Counted from the first letter of the stretch, positions 15,545-27,503 are shown. The stretch is 64,000 nucleotides of DNA from Halopseudomonas sabulinigri (GCF_900105255.1 NZ_LT629763.1:930001-994000), one strand, 5' to 3'. Notes: generated from the sequence alone by a model not told the origin. A program made the numbers and translations.

Positions 15545-18193
15545 TCACGCCAGCGATTTACTCACCACCTCATACACGTCCGGTGACAGCTTCTCGGTGG
15601 CCAGAATACGCGCAAGCTCCTGCTGCATCAGTTGCTGACGGTCGCTGGCGAACTTGCGCCAGCGGCTGAGCGGCGTCACCAGCCGCGCCGCGATTTGCGG
15701 GTTCAAGCGATCCAGCTCGATGATGCGGTCCGCCAGGAAGCGGTAGCCGGCGCCATCGGCACGGTGGAAGTTGACCAGGTTCTGGTTGGCAAAAGCGCCG
15801 ATCAGGGCACGCACCTTGTTCGGGTTGCGCAGGGTAAACAGCGGGTGCTGCATCAGCGCCTCTACCCGCTCCAGACCGCCCGGCTGGGTGCTACCAGCCT
15901 GAATGCTGAACCATTGATCCATCACCAGCGGGTAGGCTGCCCAGCGTTCGGCAAAGTGCTCAAGTGCAGCCTGGCGCGGCTGCTCGAAGGGCGAGTTGAC
16001 CAGCGCCACCAAGGCAGCCTGCCGGTCTGTCATGTTATCGGCCTCAACAAACTGGCGCACACATTGCTGCACCACGGCCTGGTCATCGGTCAGCATCAGG
16101 TAGCCCAGCAGGGTGTTTTTCAGGCTGCGCATGGCCATGGCGTCGGCGTCCGCGCTGTAGTGCGCGCTGACCTGCAGACTGTCGAAACGCTGCTGCAACT
16201 CGCTCTTCAGGCTGCGCGCCAACTCGGCACGCAACCATTCACGGGCAAAGTGGATAGCGTCCACGTGAGCCGTATCAGCCAGCTCGACCAGATAGGCCTC
16301 GGATGGCAAGCGAATGATCTCGGCCACCATCGCAGCGTCCAGCGCGGTGTCGGCCAACACCGTGCGGTAGATGTCTGCCAGACGTTGATCCAGGTGCAAC
16401 GGGCGGCCGGCACGATGGATCTCGACCAGGCCCTGCAGAACGTCTACCGCCAGACCCTGTGCGGCCTCCCAACGATTGAAACCATCGGGATCATGCTTGG
16501 CCAGAAACACCCGATCGTCGCGGCTGTAGGGATAGCTCAGCTTGACCGGTGCCGAGAAACCACGCAGCAGTGAGGGTAACGGCTCCTGGTCAATGTTGGC
16601 GAACACGAACTCCTGCTCGGCTTCGGTCACCGACAATACCGTCTCATTGCCGAGGCTCTGCTGCTCACCCGCCATTTGCAGCGGCAATTCCTGGCCTGCA
16701 GAGTCGAGCAGCGCCATGCGCACCGGAATCACCTGCGGCAGCTTCTCGCTCTGCCCCGGCGTGGCCGGGCAATGCTGACGGAAGCTCAGGCGGTACTCGC
16801 GCCGCGCCGCATCGTAATGGCTTGCCACGTCCAGACGCGGCGTACCGGCCTGACTGTACCAGCGCTTGAACTGACTGAAATCGGCGCCGTTGGCGTCTTC
16901 CAGCGCCTTGATGAAGTCATCGCAGGTCACCGCCTGACCGTCGTGCCGTTCAAAATACAGGTCGGTGCCCTTGCGAAAGCCCTCCGCGCCCAGCAGCGTA
17001 TGCAGCATGCGCACGACTTCGGCGCCCTTCTCGTACACGGTCAGGGTGTAAAAGTTGGAGATCTCTATAAAGGAGTCCGGACGCACCGGGTGCGCCATCG
17101 GGCCGGCATCCTCGGCAAACTGGTTGGCGCGCAGAAAGGTCACGTCCTCTATGCGTTTGACCGTGCGCGAGTTCATGTCGGCGGAAAACTCGGAATCGCG
17201 GAATACCGTGAAGCCTTCCTTCAGCGACAGCTGGAACCAGTCGCGGCAGGTCACCCGGTTGCCTGACCAGTTATGGAAGTACTCGTGGGCGACCACCGCC
17301 TCGACGCGCTGAAACGCCATATCGGTGGCGGTATCCTGCTGCGCCAGCACACAGCTGGAATTGAAGATGTTCAGGCCCTTGTTTTCCATCGCGCCCATGT
17401 TGAAATCATTCACCGCGACGATCATGAAGATATCCAGATCGTATTCGCGGCCGTAGACCTCTTCATCCCAGCGCATGGAACGCTTGAGACTGTCCATGGC
17501 GTGGTCGCATTGCTCGCGGTTTTCCGGCTCAACATAGATACGCAGATCGATTTCTCGGCCGGTCATGGTAGTGAAGCTGTCCTGCAGCAGGCAGAGATCG
17601 CCTGCCACCAGGGCAAACAGATAAGCGGGTTTGGGGAACGGGTCTTCCCAACTGATCCAGTGACGGCCGCCGGCGTGCTCGCCGGAGGCAATGGGATTGC
17701 CGTTGGACAGCAACACGGGATAGCTGCCGCGATCGGCCACCACCGTGGTGGTAAAGCGGCTCATCACGTCCGGGCGATCAAGGTAATAGGTGATCTTGCG
17801 GAAGCCTTCAGCCTCGCACTGGGTGCAGAACATGCCGCCAGACTTGTACAGACCTTCGAGCGCGGTATTGTTCTGCGGCTCGATGCGCGTGGTGATTGCC
17901 AGGGCAAAACTGGCCGCCTGCGGTTGCAGGGTCAGACTGTCGTCATCAACCTGATAATTGCTCAGCGGTTGATCGTCGAGTTCGACCGACACCAACTCCA
18001 GCAACTGGCCGTCGAGTACCAGCGGCGGCTGAGCCTGGCCCTGCGGCTTGGCGTCATTCAGACGAATACTCAGACGGCTGTGAACCAGCGCATGATCTTC
18101 GAACAGCTCGAAGGTCAGCTGGGTTTCATCAATCCAGTAATCGGGCTGCTGATAGTCCTTGAGGTAGATCGTCTTCGGTTGTTCAGTACGCAT
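15545..18193 (-). CDS. pepN: Aminopeptidase N (M1 family)
   Basis: A cytoplasmic zinc aminopeptidase of 882 residues, the usual length for proteobacterial PepN. It removes N-terminal residues from peptides in the last stage of protein turnover. The exopeptidase motif GAMEN is near residue 265 and the zinc motif HEYFHNW near 301, with the downstream Glu in LKEGFTVFRD. A conserved C-terminal helical domain reaches the end. ATG at 18193 has AGAGG upstream. It stands alone, 269 bases from the propeller gene downstream and 80 bases from DUF2797 upstream. Nothing unusual. Confidence 0.96.
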   Translation of the reverse strand: MRTEQPKTIYLKDYQQPDYWIDETQLTFELFEDHALVHSRLSIRLNDAKPQGQAQPPLVLDGQLLELVSVELDDQPLSNYQVDDDSLTLQPQAASFALAITTRIEPQNNTALEGLYKSGGMFCTQCEAEGFRKITYYLDRPDVMSRFTTTVVADRGSYPVLLSNGNPIASGEHAGGRHWISWEDPFPKPAYLFALVAGDLCLLQDSFTTMTGREIDLRIYVEPENREQCDHAMDSLKRSMRWDEEVYGREYDLDIFMIVAVNDFNMGAMENKGLNIFNSSCVLAQQDTATDMAFQRVEAVVAHEYFHNWSGNRVTCRDWFQLSLKEGFTVFRDSEFSADMNSRTVKRIEDVTFLRANQFAEDAGPMAHPVRPDSFIEISNFYTLTVYEKGAEVVRMLHTLLGAEGFRKGTDLYFERHDGQAVTCDDFIKALEDANGADFSQFKRWYSQAGTPRLDVASHYDAARREYRLSFRQHCPATPGQSEKLPQVIPVRMALLDSAGQELPLQMAGEQQSLGNETVLSVTEAEQEFVFANIDQEPLPSLLRGFSAPVKLSYPYSRDDRVFLAKHDPDGFNRWEAAQGLAVDVLQGLVEIHRAGRPLHLDQRLADIYRTVLADTALDAAMVAEIIRLPSEAYLVELADTAHVDAIHFAREWLRAELARSLKSELQQRFDSLQVSAHYSADADAMAMRSLKNTLLGYLMLTDDQAVVQQCVRQFVEADNMTDRQAALVALVNSPFEQPRQAALEHFAERWAAYPLVMDQWFSIQAGSTQPGGLERVEALMQHPLFTLRNPNKVRALIGAFANQNLVNFHRADGAGYRFLADRIIELDRLNPQIAARLVTPLSRWRKFASDRQQLMQQELARILATEKLSPDVYEVVSKSLA

Positions 18194-18273
18194 GGTGAGC
18201 CTCTTGCCGGCGCAGGCCGGCCAGTGAAAGTTCGGCCCGCTGCAATCCGCGGCAGCGGGCTGGAGTTGCGTTG

Positions 18274-19116
18274 TCAGCTGACGCTGAAAGCCAGTTGATA
18301 AGCAGTATATTTGCGAATATTGATGACCGCGGTATCCAGCAGCAAATATTGACCCTTGATACCCAGCAGCGTGCCTTCGAGCAGCGGCTCTTTATCGAGA
18401 TTGGCCGACTGCGGCTTGGCCACGTACTGCTCTACCGGATAACGAATCTCCAGGGGCGCGATGTCGGTGATCGGCTGAATAGCCTGCAGGCCGAACTGCG
18501 CCTGCAGGGCCTGAATGCCCTCGCCGGCCAGCTCCAGCAAACGCTCGCGCTCGGCGAGCAAGTCCAGTGGCTCAGGCTCGCCACGCAGCAGCGCACGCCA
18601 GTTGGTCTTGTCGGCCACGTGCTGGCGGATCAGGTCTTCCACCAGCCCGGACTGTTGCCGCGTCGCCACGCGCAGAATCGGCAAGGCCTGACTGGCGCCC
18701 TGGTCGATCCAGCGGGTAGGAATCTGGGTTGCGCGGGTAATACCGACCTTGAGTCCCGACGAGTTGGCCAGGTACACAATATGATCAGTCATGCAGAACT
18801 GCTCGCCCCAGGCCGGCTCTCGGCAAGTCCCCAGATGATAGTGGCACTTTTCCGGACTCATGATGCAGCTGTCACACTGCGCCAGCTTGGTAAAACAGGG
18901 GTAACAGTAGCCCTGATTGAAGCTCTTCTTGGTCTTGCGTCCGCAATGCACGCAGTTGATCTGACCGAGCGCCTGCAGGCGAATCTGCTTGCCAATGGCA
19001 TCGTTCAGGGCAATGCGCTGCTCGCCCAGCGGCAGATGATAGGCAACTGGCGTCGTCGCATCAGCCAGCTCTCCGAGCATCTTGCGCACACTACCCTGGG
19101 TCTCCAGCTGCGCCAT
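18274..19116 (-). CDS. DUF2797 zinc-binding protein
   Basis: A 280-residue protein of the DUF2797 family. Between about residues 55 and 115 it has several Cys/His pairs (CVHCGRKTKKS, CYPCF, CDSC, CHYH), suggesting two structural zinc sites. KVGITRATQIPTRWIDQGA resembles the start of a GIY-YIG-like fold, seen in this family. No function is established. Its ATG overlaps the TGA of the preceding gene (TGATG), so the pair is co-transcribed. Confidence 0.85.
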   Translation of the reverse strand: MAQLETQGSVRKMLGELADATTPVAYHLPLGEQRIALNDAIGKQIRLQALGQINCVHCGRKTKKSFNQGYCYPCFTKLAQCDSCIMSPEKCHYHLGTCREPAWGEQFCMTDHIVYLANSSGLKVGITRATQIPTRWIDQGASQALPILRVATRQQSGLVEDLIRQHVADKTNWRALLRGEPEPLDLLAERERLLELAGEGIQALQAQFGLQAIQPITDIAPLEIRYPVEQYVAKPQSANLDKEPLLEGTLLGIKGQYLLLDTAVINIRKYTAYQLAFSVS

Positions 19117-19382
19117 CAGTGCACCGTGCCGGAGCCGGTGGAAAACAGAATATTGGGGATGTCCTTCTGTTCGGACTTGCAGGCCTGCGGCCCCATGTAA
19201 CCGGTGCGCTCTTCCTCCGGCAGATTGTCCTGCTCCCAGGCGATCATCGCCTGCAGACAGAGTTCTTTCTGCTCCTGCGTCAGTTTGCGGCCATCAGACC
19301 ACTTGCCGATTTCCACGGCGAGTTTGAGGGCGGCATACACCTCTGGGGTGATATTGCGCAGCATGTCGATGAAAGTGGTCAT
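19116..19382 (-). CDS. YeaC-like DUF1315 protein
   Basis: A small 88-residue soluble protein of the DUF1315/YeaC family. It shows the family core EVYAALKLAVEIGKWSDG followed by LTQEQKELCLQAMIAWE and a Cys near the end. GGAG lies five bases before ATG 19382. Function unknown. It is translationally coupled to DUF2797, an arrangement also remembered from P. aeruginosa. Confidence 0.85.
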   Translation of the reverse strand: MTTFIDMLRNITPEVYAALKLAVEIGKWSDGRKLTQEQKELCLQAMIAWEQDNLPEEERTGYMGPQACKSEQKDIPNILFSTGSGTVH

Positions 19383-19425
19383 CAGAACTCCGGCGAGAAT
19401 GGAAAACGGCGATTATTGTAACGCG

Positions 19426-20265
19426 TCACAGGCGCCGCTGCAGCGCCCCGGCGATACTGCCAAACAGACAACCGACCAGCAGCCCACTGACGTGTGCCGC
19501 ATTGGCTATGGCGCCAAACCCGAGCACGGTAATCAAACCCGACATGCACAGCGCCAGCCAGACCAGCATCATGATCACTACTCCCTTGGGCAGTGCGAAA
19601 TACACGTTGGGGGCAATCAACTGATACAGCCAGCAATAGCCCAGCATGCCATACAACACACCAGAGAGACCGCCAAACAGGCCATCGGTGCCGGTCCACC
19701 ACCACTGCGCGGTGTTGGAAATAACCCCGATCAGCAACGTCAGACCCAGTAACCACAACGCCCCGGAGCGCATCTCGATGCGCCGCCCCAGCTCCCAGAA
19801 CCAGAGCGCATTGAAGGCCAGGTGCATCAAGCCAAAGTGAATAAAGATCGGTGTGATAAGCCGCCACCACTGCTGCATATCGGGTTGCGGTGCGAGGTAA
19901 CCACTGGCCTCCAGCGGGGTGAAGGTCAGCAACACTACATTCTCAACATTACTGCCCAAGCCGGTAAACACGGCCACCAAGGCCGTTACCAGCAGCACCA
20001 GCAAGGTCGCCGGAATCAGCCGGTAAGACTGGCGCCAGTATGCTCTGGCCGGGGTTTCAGGCAAATCGCGCGGCGGTGCGCTGGGCAGCTCGGCCAACCC
20101 GCCCTGGTACAGCGCCTGCACGATATCTGCGGTAGCCTGATCAACCACCCAGACCACCTGCATACCGCGCTCTTCGCTGACGCGATGTACTACCCCGCGG
20201 CTGCGCAAAAAGCGCACCAGCGGGCGCAGGTCTTCTTCCAGCGAACAGGTAAAAGCACGTTGCAT
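19426..20265 (-). CDS. Rhomboid family intramembrane serine protease
   Basis: A 279-residue GlpG-like protease that cleaves within the membrane. Residues 1-60 form the small cytoplasmic N-terminal domain (EEDLRPLVRFLRSRGVVHRV). Six transmembrane helices follow. HLAFNALWFWELG provides the helix 2 motif. The catalytic Ser is in GGLSGVLYG near residue 200 and the catalytic His in AHVSGLLVG near residue 255. ATG at 20265 has GAGGA upstream, eight bases after the stop of the phosphoesterase gene. Substrates are unknown. Confidence 0.92.
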   Translation of the reverse strand: MQRAFTCSLEEDLRPLVRFLRSRGVVHRVSEERGMQVVWVVDQATADIVQALYQGGLAELPSAPPRDLPETPARAYWRQSYRLIPATLLVLLVTALVAVFTGLGSNVENVVLLTFTPLEASGYLAPQPDMQQWWRLITPIFIHFGLMHLAFNALWFWELGRRIEMRSGALWLLGLTLLIGVISNTAQWWWTGTDGLFGGLSGVLYGMLGYCWLYQLIAPNVYFALPKGVVIMMLVWLALCMSGLITVLGFGAIANAAHVSGLLVGCLFGSIAGALQRRL

Positions 20266-20272
20266 GACATCC

Positions 20273-21241
20273 TCAAGCGTAATGGGGTACGTCGACCCAA
20301 ACGAAGTGATCCTGGTTCAGCTGTAGTTCGCCGTCCCAGCGGTAGGCAACGAGCTTGCCGTATTTGACCGCGCTGTAATCCAGGCACGCCAGATTGGGGC
20401 GTATCGAATGCGGTTGGCCTTGTTGCCAGTAATGCCCGACAAACAGAATCGGGTCGCCTGGACGATAGATCTGCAATGCCTGCTTTTGTTCAGCGCTGAG
20501 GGGGAGCGCGGCGATGTCTTCGGGCAGGGCATCGGGCTGGAATACCACGTCACCGTAGGTCTGTGGTGCTTCTTCCCAGAATTTGGTGCGAAAGGCGCCG
20601 CGGGTAAAGCCGTCCTTGCCGGTCATGGTCATCCCGTCCGGCAGGCGCATATCAGTGCCGCGCAGCAAGCGATCAAGGGTTTTCGATTCAAGGCTGCCCC
20701 ACTGCGCGGCGGCGCGCAGATATTCGGCATCGATGCAGCCGTCGGGGTGCCGGGCGCGAAAGGGCTCGATCAGACGGTCATCCCAGCAGGCGTGCACCAG
20801 GCGTATTTCGTTGCAGTCTAGAAACAGCGGCAACTGGTAAAACCAGTCCAGAAAGCCTTGCCACTCGTCCGGCCAGGCGGCGAATTGCTGCAGGGTATCG
20901 CCAATCAGACGCAGGTGGCGCTCGTTGTGCTCACGCATGAATTCGCGGCCTGACTCCGGCGGCGCCGGGGTAGCCCAACACAGCGCATTGAACTCGTGAT
21001 TGCCCATGATGCAGCGCGCGCTACCGGCCTCCACCATGTCACGCACCAAATGCAATGCCTCGCGAATGCGTGGCCCACGGTCGATGATGTCACCCAGAAA
21101 CAACGCCTGCCGGCGTGGATGCCGCCATACACCCGCTTGCTTGCGATAGCCCATGTGCTCGAGCAGGCGCTCTACGGTCAGGGCGCAGCCATGCACATCG
21201 CCGATGATGTCATAGCCGCGCTCGCTCTCCAGCACACTCAT
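20273..21241 (-). CDS. Metallophosphoesterase (calcineurin-like)
   Basis: A 322-residue cytoplasmic protein with the dinuclear-metal phosphoesterase motifs in order: GDVHGC (residues ~17-22), GDIIDRGP (~50), GNHEFN (~79), then FVGHYW near residue 269. It resembles serine/threonine phosphatase or Ap4A-hydrolase-like enzymes, but the substrate cannot be assigned. Its ATG is immediately next to the nadK stop, so the two are one transcript. Confidence 0.87.
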   Translation of the reverse strand: MSVLESERGYDIIGDVHGCALTVERLLEHMGYRKQAGVWRHPRRQALFLGDIIDRGPRIREALHLVRDMVEAGSARCIMGNHEFNALCWATPAPPESGREFMREHNERHLRLIGDTLQQFAAWPDEWQGFLDWFYQLPLFLDCNEIRLVHACWDDRLIEPFRARHPDGCIDAEYLRAAAQWGSLESKTLDRLLRGTDMRLPDGMTMTGKDGFTRGAFRTKFWEEAPQTYGDVVFQPDALPEDIAALPLSAEQKQALQIYRPGDPILFVGHYWQQGQPHSIRPNLACLDYSAVKYGKLVAYRWDGELQLNQDHFVWVDVPHYA

Positions 21242-22126
21242 TTACTGGTCCGTGAGACGGCTGGACCATCCCAGTTTGCTGCGGCAGATGGCGTAGAAGT
21301 TATGATCCAGCGGATGCAGCAGACGCAGCTTCTGCGGTTTCTTGCGGATAGTGATGCTGTCGCCGGGCGCACAGGATATATGCACCTGACCATCGCAGCT
21401 GACCTGCGGGTAAATGCCATTCTGATTGGAAATGATGATCTTCAATTCGCTGTTGCCGTCGACCACGATCGGTCGGCTCGACAGCGTATGCGGAAACATC
21501 GGCACCAGCACCACGGCGTCCAGCTTGGGATGCATGATTGGCCCGCCAGCGGATAGAGAGTAGGCGGTAGAACCGGTAGGCGTGGCCACAATGAGGCCAT
21601 CGGACTTCTGACTGTAAACGAACTGGCCGTCGACATAGAGTTCAAACTCGATCATCCGCGCCGACTTGCCCGGATGCAATACCACATCATTCAACGCTTC
21701 ACTGGTGCCCAGTTGCTCCTCGCCGCGGCGCACAAAAGCGTCCAGCAAAAAGCGCGTTTCAACCATGTATTGCCCGGCCAGCACCTCGCCAACGCGGTGC
21801 TCAAGCTCATCGGGCGGAATGTCGGTCAGAAAGCCGAGGCCGCCGCGGTTTACCCCCAGCACCGGGATGTTGTAACGACACAAGGCGCGAGCGGCCCCCA
21901 GCAGGCTACCGTCACCGCCAACCACGATGACCAGATCGCAAATCTCGCCCATCATTTTGCGCGAGCATACCTGCTGCTGGTGGCCCGGAAACAGATCGGC
22001 CACCGCATCTTCGAGAATCACGGTGTAACCGCTGTCGAGCAGAAAGCGCTTCAAGCGTTTGAGGGTATCCACCACTCGTCCGCTGCCGAGTCGACCGATT
22101 AGCCCGATATTGCGGAACTGATCCAT
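21242..22126 (-). CDS. nadK: NAD kinase
   Basis: ATP-dependent NAD kinase, 294 residues, which makes NADP from NAD in the cytoplasm. The family GGDGS motif is near residue 68 and NRGGLGFLTD near 93. TPTGSTAYSLSAGGPI, the NAD-binding loop, is near 187. The start is ATG 22126 with AGAGGTGGT directly upstream; a longer in-frame reading to 22273 has no homology and would run through the divergent promoter region. Lead gene for the phosphoesterase and rhomboid genes. Confidence 0.95.
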   Translation of the reverse strand: MDQFRNIGLIGRLGSGRVVDTLKRLKRFLLDSGYTVILEDAVADLFPGHQQQVCSRKMMGEICDLVIVVGGDGSLLGAARALCRYNIPVLGVNRGGLGFLTDIPPDELEHRVGEVLAGQYMVETRFLLDAFVRRGEEQLGTSEALNDVVLHPGKSARMIEFELYVDGQFVYSQKSDGLIVATPTGSTAYSLSAGGPIMHPKLDAVVLVPMFPHTLSSRPIVVDGNSELKIIISNQNGIYPQVSCDGQVHISCAPGDSITIRKKPQKLRLLHPLDHNFYAICRSKLGWSSRLTDQ

Positions 22127-22252
22127 ACCACCTCTTTGCCCTGTTCGCTTGAGAGATGTGCGGACATGTCGGAGACTGCCCGGACAACAACGCTCTTCTG
22201 GAGCGCCGATTATTCCGCAGCCAGCCCCCGCTGGCAAATCAGGAACCGCGCC

Positions 22253-23164
22253 ATGCTCACCCAATTCCGCCACGACGTAGTGCGCGACCTGGCCTGGGTA
22301 GCCTTCAGCCCGCCACTACTCGACGGCAGCACGCTGCCCCAGCGAGACCCGCTGCAGGACAGTCTCTGGCGCGCCGATCCGAATGCACTATGGCAGCGCC
22401 TGCAACAGCTGGACAGCACGCCGCAGGAGCTTGCCGCGCTCTTCCCCGCCGCCCGCGACCGCCGTCTCGGCAACTATTACGAACGGCTGTGGCACGCCCT
22501 GCTCATGCTCGCCCCCGATGTATCCATAGTGGCGCACAATATCGCCTTGCGCGAGCAGGGCCGAACCCTCGGTGAGCTGGATCTGATCATCCAGGCAGCC
22601 AATGGCGACTTGGTACACCTGGAGCTGGCCATCAAATTCTATCTGGGCCGACCTGAACTACGGACCACCGCCGGCAGCTGCAGCGACCCGGCGCTCTGGT
22701 GGGGGCCAGATCCAAGCGACCAACTTGCACGCAAGGTCGATCGCCTGCGTGATCATCAGCTACCCCTGGTCAGCCAGCTTGCCGCGCACTGTGCCGAGCC
22801 CGTACCACAGCCCAACTGCTCGGCGGCCTGGCTGCAAGGCTTTCTGTTTCAATCTGCGGCGCAGCGCATGCCGCCCGCCTGTGGGCAGCAGCCAAGGCCG
22901 GGGCAGCAGATGTGGTGTCAACGCCATCAGGTGACGCAGTTGCTGCCCGCCGACAGCCAGTGGCTGGCGATACCGCACAAGGAATGGTTGATGCCGCCGC
23001 GCGCCGAGCCCGGCTTGCTGTTGCGGCCAGATCAGATGGGAGGGGTGTTCGACAAGGCCAGGGCGCGCCAGGCGGTGATGTTCGCGCGGGTAGACTCAAT
23101 GGCGGCGTACCAACCGCTGCACGCAGACCGCCTGATCTGCGTCGCGGATGACTGGCCTGCCTGA
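22253..23164 (+). CDS. DUF1853 family protein
   Basis: About 303 residues, cytoplasmic, DUF1853. The conserved start VVRDLAWVAFSPPLL is at residues ~9-23. NYYERLWHALL and a nuclease-like core follow: GELDLIIQAANGDLVHLELAIKFYL has the D-x(n)-E-x-K arrangement of the PD-(D/E)XK fold, suggesting a nucleic-acid link that is unproven. ATG 22253 is chosen because it has AGGA eight bases upstream and fits the family N-terminus; ATG 22166 and TTG 22136 are longer alternatives. Divergent from nadK. Confidence 0.82.
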   Translation: MLTQFRHDVVRDLAWVAFSPPLLDGSTLPQRDPLQDSLWRADPNALWQRLQQLDSTPQELAALFPAARDRRLGNYYERLWHALLMLAPDVSIVAHNIALREQGRTLGELDLIIQAANGDLVHLELAIKFYLGRPELRTTAGSCSDPALWWGPDPSDQLARKVDRLRDHQLPLVSQLAAHCAEPVPQPNCSAAWLQGFLFQSAAQRMPPACGQQPRPGQQMWCQRHQVTQLLPADSQWLAIPHKEWLMPPRAEPGLLLRPDQMGGVFDKARARQAVMFARVDSMAAYQPLHADRLICVADDWPA

Positions 23165-24022
23165 TCAGTCGATATCGGTAGAGGTACGGCTCTGCAGTTT
23201 TACCAGGTCGCGTTTGAGGGCCACATTCAGCTTCTGCTGCTGGGCCAGCTCCTGCTTGATATCCAGCAGTTCACCCTGAACGATCTCAAGATGATCGGCG
23301 TGCGTGCCCTTGAGTTCGGCCAGCGCCTGATCCTTCTCCAGCGTCAGCGCCTTCAGGCGGTTGTTCAGCAGTTCGATCTGGCGTTGATATTCGCGGGTTT
23401 CCAGCGCGTGCTGTTCCAGCACCTCGTCCAGATCATCGCTGTGCGGGGCACTCGACTCAATCGGCGTCAGCGTAGTGTTATCAGGATCGATGATGACTCC
23501 ACTGCCATACCAGCTGTCTTCCGCCGCCACCTGCAGCCGCTCGGGCGAAATGATGCCAATGGCTTCTTCATCCTCACCCAGAATACCGAGCGTGTTGCGC
23601 GTCACCGCCTCCTTGATCAGGGCAAGATCATTGGTACCGGCACGCTGGCCCGGCTTCCACAGCAACGGACGATAGTTGGGCTGCTTGTTATAGCCCAGGC
23701 AGACCAGGCGAATTGGTCCGCCACCCATGTCAGGGCCGCGCTCGGCTTTCTCGGCCAGCTGCCGCAGCGGCATGTTCCATAGCCGGTTGACGTAGCCGTC
23801 CAGGTCGAAGTCGAGTGTGAAGAACACCGCTGCACGAACCTGCAGCCGCGAGTTGATCTGCACGAAAGCGGCTTCCACCGTTTCGTCAGCGAATTCGGGT
23901 GACGCCACGAGGCCGTCCAGCAATGCTTCAAACTCGGGGAACAGCATTTCCTTGCATATGCCGCGTTCCGAGAAAAACATCACCGCCTCTGTGAGCATTG
24001 GCTTTGTTGCGGTGCTCATCAT
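23165..24022 (-). CDS. Conserved hypothetical protein with C-terminal coiled coil
   Basis: A 285-residue protein of unrecognised family. The N-terminal two thirds are globular and begin AVMFFSERGICKEMLFPEFEALLDG; the middle is rich in Gly and Pro (GPDMGGGPIRLVCLGYNKQ). From about residue 205 to the end it is a charged helical stretch with heptad-like spacing, read as a coiled coil. No signal peptide or membrane helix is seen. AGGAG lies five bases before ATG 24022 and eight before an immediately following ATG at 24019, so either may be used. Converges with DUF1853, whose stop is adjacent. Confidence 0.75.
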   Translation of the reverse strand: MMSTATKPMLTEAVMFFSERGICKEMLFPEFEALLDGLVASPEFADETVEAAFVQINSRLQVRAAVFFTLDFDLDGYVNRLWNMPLRQLAEKAERGPDMGGGPIRLVCLGYNKQPNYRPLLWKPGQRAGTNDLALIKEAVTRNTLGILGEDEEAIGIISPERLQVAAEDSWYGSGVIIDPDNTTLTPIESSAPHSDDLDEVLEQHALETREYQRQIELLNNRLKALTLEKDQALAELKGTHADHLEIVQGELLDIKQELAQQQKLNVALKRDLVKLQSRTSTDID

Positions 24023-24219
24023 CTATCTCCTTGCCCTGCTCAATACTCTGCGCCTTTTTTGCGGCAAATGCATCCCGCATGCCGTTTAAGGCAGCCAGTG
24101 TAAGGAAAAGGTTCAAACGGGTATGTGACCGACTTGGCAAGCAGCCAATCAGACCCCGCAGACAGGGGCGCAGGCACAGGCAGCGCGCGGGCTGAAGAGG
24201 CCTGGTCACAGCACCGCCA

Positions 24220-24248
24220 TAGCGCAAGCGAATGCTTCGCTTGCGCTA
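24220..24248 (-). terminator. Strong hairpin after fadH, no U-run
   Basis: A perfect 13-base stem TAGCGCAAGCGAA/TTCGCTTGCGCTA with loop TGC, starting 11 bases after the fadH stop. No T-run follows on the minus strand, so it may stabilise the 3' end or act with Rho rather than be a classical terminator. Confidence 0.5.
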
Positions 24249-24258
24249 AGCACGGGTA

Positions 24259-26313
<2,055 letters not shown>

Positions 26314-26483
26314 TCAGCGTCATCAGGACGGCTCTCGATTACCTGCGCGGAGCCTGTTGTGGGCAAAACAATAGGCCCAGCCAAGTGCCCACTCAATCAC
26401 CCAAAGTGACACATTCATAACCCTGAATTACACTGCCGTCTCCCGCTCGACGCCTCCACCTCATAGACGACGGCCAATCCACG

Positions 26484-27503
26484 ATGAAACTCGGCGACAT
26501 TTCCGTCAGCTATCTGCTTAGCCTGCGCTCCGCGATTCGCCAGCAGCAGCTGGATCCAGCGCCGCTGCTGGAACGCTTTGGCATCACTGAAGCGCTGCTG
26601 GCCGAGCCGCACGCGCGCATCAGCATCCCGCGTTTCATGCGCCTGGGCAACGCGGCCATACGCTACACCAAGAACCCGGCCATTGGCCTGGCGATGGGCA
26701 ATCACAGCCAGCTCAGCCACCTGGGGCTGGCCGGCATGACGGCGCAGTGCGCACCCGATCTGGCAACCGCCTTTGAGGTACTGGTGCGCTACGAGCGGCT
26801 AACCAGCCAGAACTACCGCGGCCATTCCAGCTTCGAGGCTCCGGCGCTGCGCTTCTACTCGATTGCGCCTTACAACATGTTCAATCTGTTCGTGGTCGAT
26901 TCCGCCCTCTCGGCCCGCGCCCTGACGGGCAAGCAGCTGACTGGTGGCTTGGCGCAGCTGCGTGAGGTGCATATCGAGTTCCCGCCGCCAACCTACGCCG
27001 CCCGGTACGAAGAGCTGTTTCAATGCCCGGTGCTGTTTTCCCAGCCGCACAATCAATTGATGTGGGAACCGCGTAGCCTGCAGCTACCGCTGACGCAAAG
27101 CGCGCCCGGGCATTACCAGCACCTGCTGACGCTGTGCGACCAACGGCTGCATGAACTCACGCGGCATCGCGGACTGCGCGAGCGGGTGGAGAGCATAGTA
27201 GCGCCGCAACTGCACCAAAGGCTGCCCAGCCTGATGCAGGTCGCGCGCGAGCTTGGTCTGCCATCCTGGACCCTGCGCAGACGCCTGCAACAGGAAGACC
27301 ACACCCGTTTTCAGGACATCATTGACGACATGCGCCGCGAGCTAGCCGTCAGCTATATTCGAGATACCGAACTGGCACTGGGCGAGATTGCATTTCTGCT
27401 GGGATTTTCATCACCGGAGGCATTTCAGCGCGCGTTCAAGCGCTGGACGGGATCGGCGCCAGGAGGCTACCGCCGGGGAATACTTGAGAAAGGAAAGACT
27501 TGA
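26484..27503 (+). CDS. AraC-family transcriptional regulator
   Basis: A 339-residue regulator. Residues ~20-205 match the arabinose-binding-like N-terminal domain of OruR/ArgR-type AraC proteins (AIGLAMGNHSQLSHLGLAGM). Residues ~235-335 carry the double helix-turn-helix: LPSLMQVARELGLPSWTLRR, then LGEIAFLLGFSSPEAFQRAF and KRWTGSAPGGYR. It is divergent from fadH with a 188-base shared control region, so local regulation of fadH is likely but inferred. Confidence 0.9.
   Translation: MKLGDISVSYLLSLRSAIRQQQLDPAPLLERFGITEALLAEPHARISIPRFMRLGNAAIRYTKNPAIGLAMGNHSQLSHLGLAGMTAQCAPDLATAFEVLVRYERLTSQNYRGHSSFEAPALRFYSIAPYNMFNLFVVDSALSARALTGKQLTGGLAQLREVHIEFPPPTYAARYEELFQCPVLFSQPHNQLMWEPRSLQLPLTQSAPGHYQHLLTLCDQRLHELTRHRGLRERVESIVAPQLHQRLPSLMQVARELGLPSWTLRRRLQQEDHTRFQDIIDDMRRELAVSYIRDTELALGEIAFLLGFSSPEAFQRAFKRWTGSAPGGYRRGILEKGKT

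Noticed and set aside
22127-22273. N-terminal extension of nadK by 49 codons
   Set aside because: NadK homology starts at ATG 22126 with a good ribosome site; the extension overlaps the divergent gene's control region and is not conserved-looking.
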